Shown here in pieces: positions 21,211 through 22,398 of a stretch of DNA of 22,398 bases; the first letter of the stretch is position 1; each line of letters starts with the position of its first letter. Source of the DNA: Candidatus Bathyarchaeota archaeon (GTDB taxonomy: Archaea > Thermoproteota > Bathyarchaeia > Bathyarchaeales > UBA233); contig JANXEP010000055.1 in assembly GCA_025057795.1 (NCBI GenBank), forward strand, positions 1 through 22,398, written 5' to 3'. The notes under the pieces were generated by a model that saw only the letters and a list, made by a program, of their open reading frames with translations, did not search any database and was not told the origin of the DNA. Made by a program: the position numbers and the translations under genes.

Positions 21211-21852
21211 ATGTTCGCCAAAAAACTCTTCAAGAATAGGAAGGGTATTGTCGGCGTAGAAGCAGCCATCGTCCTCATAGCCTTCATCATAATCGCCGCA
21301 GCCCTAAGCTACGTCGTCGTCAACATGGGCTTCTACACAACACAGAAAACCAAAGAAACAATGCAGTCAGGCCTCGAAGAATCCTTAAGTGCACTACAAC
21401 TAGACGGAGTGGTCACAGGAAAAACCGATCAAAACAACAAAATTCAATACGTAGTTGTTCCAGTGAAGCTTTCCGCTGGAAAAGCCTCCGTTGACCTTGG
21501 AAATGAATCAGTGGTGGTTTCAGTATACCTGTCCGACGCTACTTTGCTGAATATCTATAAAGGCGCCAACTCGACCACAACCACAAATCTAGACACCCTA
21601 CTCAGTGATAATGATGACTTCGCTGGCATCCAAAGCCAAGGGGCCATGTTCGCCTTATACAACGATGACCGCGACTCGGTCTTAGAATCTAATGAGAAGG
21701 CTTTCCTGATAGTCAACCTTGACAGCCAAAACACTGTTGGCGACTATGAGGCCATAAAGATTGAGGTTAGAACAGCCAAAGGCGCCGCGCTCACGGTTGT
21801 TCGCACCGCTCCAGGCGGCCTCGCCAAAAACTCCTTTGTTGATCTTGGCTAG
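21211..21852 (+). CDS. Archaellin B2
   Basis: A 213-residue archaellin paralogous to B1. The leader is MFAKKLFKNRKG, cleaved after G12, then IVGVEAAIVLIAFIIIAAAL. The part NMGFYTTQKTKE, MQSGLEES, ALQLDG is almost the same as in B1, and the C-termini agree (TVVRTAPGG, then a final VDLG or IDLG). The EF-hand-like loop is NDDRDSVLESNE (21661-21696). The start codon follows the A2 stop without a gap; GGTGG within the end of A2 is the ribosome site. It is the last gene of the archaellum locus. Confidence 0.94.
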   Translation: MFAKKLFKNRKGIVGVEAAIVLIAFIIIAAALSYVVVNMGFYTTQKTKETMQSGLEESLSALQLDGVVTGKTDQNNKIQYVVVPVKLSAGKASVDLGNESVVVSVYLSDATLLNIYKGANSTTTTNLDTLLSDNDDFAGIQSQGAMFALYNDDRDSVLESNEKAFLIVNLDSQNTVGDYEAIKIEVRTAKGAALTVVRTAPGGLAKNSFVDLG

Positions 21853-21864
21853 GCAGTGTGCTCT

Positions 21865-21878
21865 CTACTTACTCCACC
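21865..21878 (-). repeat. 14-bp inverted copy of 18808-18821
   Basis: CTACTTACTCCACC is the exact reverse complement of GGTGGAGTAAGTAG at 18808-18821. The two copies flank the four archaellin genes. A match this long could arise by chance once or so in a window this size. Confidence 0.5.
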
Positions 21879-21918
21879 CTACCCCCACCATTTTTTACAT
21901 AATCCGCTTTTTCCCGCC

Positions 21919-22296
21919 TTATTTTCCGGCTTTGAGGGTTTCTTCAATTTCTTCTCTGAGCGCCTTGTCCCTGACCTTTTTCAAGGCTTCTAGGAGTAGG
22001 AACCCTACGGGCGCCTCGTTTTCGTCGGTGACGTAAACCCAGCGTTTTCCGCTTTTGTACCATTCCAGCAGCACCCGCGCATAAGCCTCGAAGCTTTCGG
22101 CTTCCGCCTCGTCCATAACCCTAAACATGCTTAAAGCCGCCGAAGCTGAGCCGCTTCTAACCACAAATCCCACAAAAGCCTCAATAGGGTCGGCGGGACG
22201 CACACTATCCCTGTCGCATAACTCCTTATAGGCGCTCCAGAGCTGGGCGTCAACCCAAACCCCAATCTGCCACTTCAAACCGCAAACCTCCAACAT
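21919..22296 (-). CDS. Hypothetical protein, possible ribbon-helix-helix N-terminus
   Basis: A 125-residue protein not recognised as a known family. Its start, LKWQIGVWVDAQLWSAYKEL and then DPIEAFVGFVVRSGS, has the strand-helix-helix pattern of ribbon-helix-helix DNA-binding proteins. The remainder is helical with one short strand region (RWVYVTDENEAPVGF). The ATG at 22296 is preferred to one at 22380: the upstream part would encode only repeat-derived sequence (FYFGYFYFGYF), and a TATA-like element lies 28-35 bp before 22296. Three 12-bp repeats cover the start codon and could be an operator. It converges on the archaellin B2 gene. A regulatory role is inferred and uncertain. Confidence 0.65.
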   Translation of the reverse strand: MLEVCGLKWQIGVWVDAQLWSAYKELCDRDSVRPADPIEAFVGFVVRSGSASAALSMFRVMDEAEAESFEAYARVLLEWYKSGKRWVYVTDENEAPVGFLLLEALKKVRDKALREEIEETLKAGK

Positions 22297-22324
22297 TACC
22301 AAAAACATTACCAACCACATTACC
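22294..22324 (-). repeat. Three 12-bp iterons at the start of the possible RHH gene
   Basis: CATTACC occurs at 22294-22300, 22306-22312 and 22318-22324 with an exact 12-bp period (GGTAATG on the minus strand). The first copy contains the start codon. The period of about one helical turn suits a protein binding one face of the DNA. Confidence 0.7.
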
Positions 22325-22331
22325 ATAAAAG
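22324..22331 (-). promoter_or_regulatory. TATA-like element for the possible RHH gene
   Basis: On the minus strand this reads CTTTTATG. The distance to the ATG at 22296 (28-35 bp) suits leaderless transcription. It abuts the third iteron. Confidence 0.4.
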
Positions 22332-22341
22332 GATAGGGGTC

Positions 22342-22371
22342 AAAATAACCAAAATAAAAATAACCAAAATA
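22342..22371. repeat. 15-bp perfect tandem repeat
   Basis: AAAATAACCAAAATA occurs twice in a row (22342-22356 and 22357-22371), followed by a partial third copy. It lies just upstream of the TATA-like element of the minus-strand gene. Confidence 0.75.
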
Positions 22372-22398
22372 AAAGCACAAAACCTTTTACTCTCAGCA

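Noticed and set aside
22294..22371. Short repeats as a possible CRISPR array
   Set aside because: Units are 12 and 15 bp with almost no spacers; this does not resemble CRISPR, and no cas genes are present.
21919..22380. Longer N-terminus FYFGYFYFGYF of the last gene
   Set aside because: It is a direct translation of the 15-bp and 12-bp repeats and would lie over the promoter, so it is unlikely to be protein.

Overview
This window looks like chromosomal DNA of an anaerobic archaeon, most likely of the TACK group and possibly Bathyarchaeia (a lineage inference, not proven). The evidence is a complete archaellum operon in the Sulfolobus-type order G-F-H-I-J, four class III signal-peptide archaellins, archaeal TATA promoters with short or absent leaders, GTG and TTG starts, and an intron-containing tRNA-Ser.

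Positions 1-12047 form a catabolic or cofactor-dependent region. It starts with the tail of a UroD/corrinoid-methyltransferase-type protein and a two-domain rhodanese on the minus strand. Next come a cupin protein and a tungsten/molybdenum bis-pterin enzyme whose Cys spacing matches acetylene hydratase. Two divergently transcribed bicupin genes follow. The region ends with two paralogous xanthine-dehydrogenase-family catalytic subunits in opposite orientation, one of them overlapping a [2Fe-2S] subunit gene. No FAD subunit gene is present. The two catalytic paralogs share blocks of 75 and 50 bp that are perfectly identical. The substrate cannot be read from sequence; chemistry on an unsaturated, aromatic or heterocyclic compound is a reasonable guess.

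Positions 12050-12760 hold a small protein with a CxC-x4-CxC tail and two serine tRNAs, UGA (with an intron) and GCU.

Positions 12790-21852 are the archaellum locus. An operon (coiled-coil FlaC/D/E-like protein, ArlG, ArlF, ArlH, ArlI, ArlJ) is followed by two separately promoted archaellin pairs, A1-B1 and A2-B2, which look like a duplicated two-gene cassette. A1 is unusual because its pre-cleavage leader is about 53 residues long and contains a four-Cys zinc ribbon. Normal processing would release this ribbon into the cytoplasm. The three archaellum promoters share a CTTAA-type TATA element and related upstream ATTC/GAATT motifs.

The window ends with a minus-strand gene for a possible ribbon-helix-helix protein. 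Its start codon lies within three 12-bp iterons, and similar iterons lie between two convergent genes near 6.5 kb.
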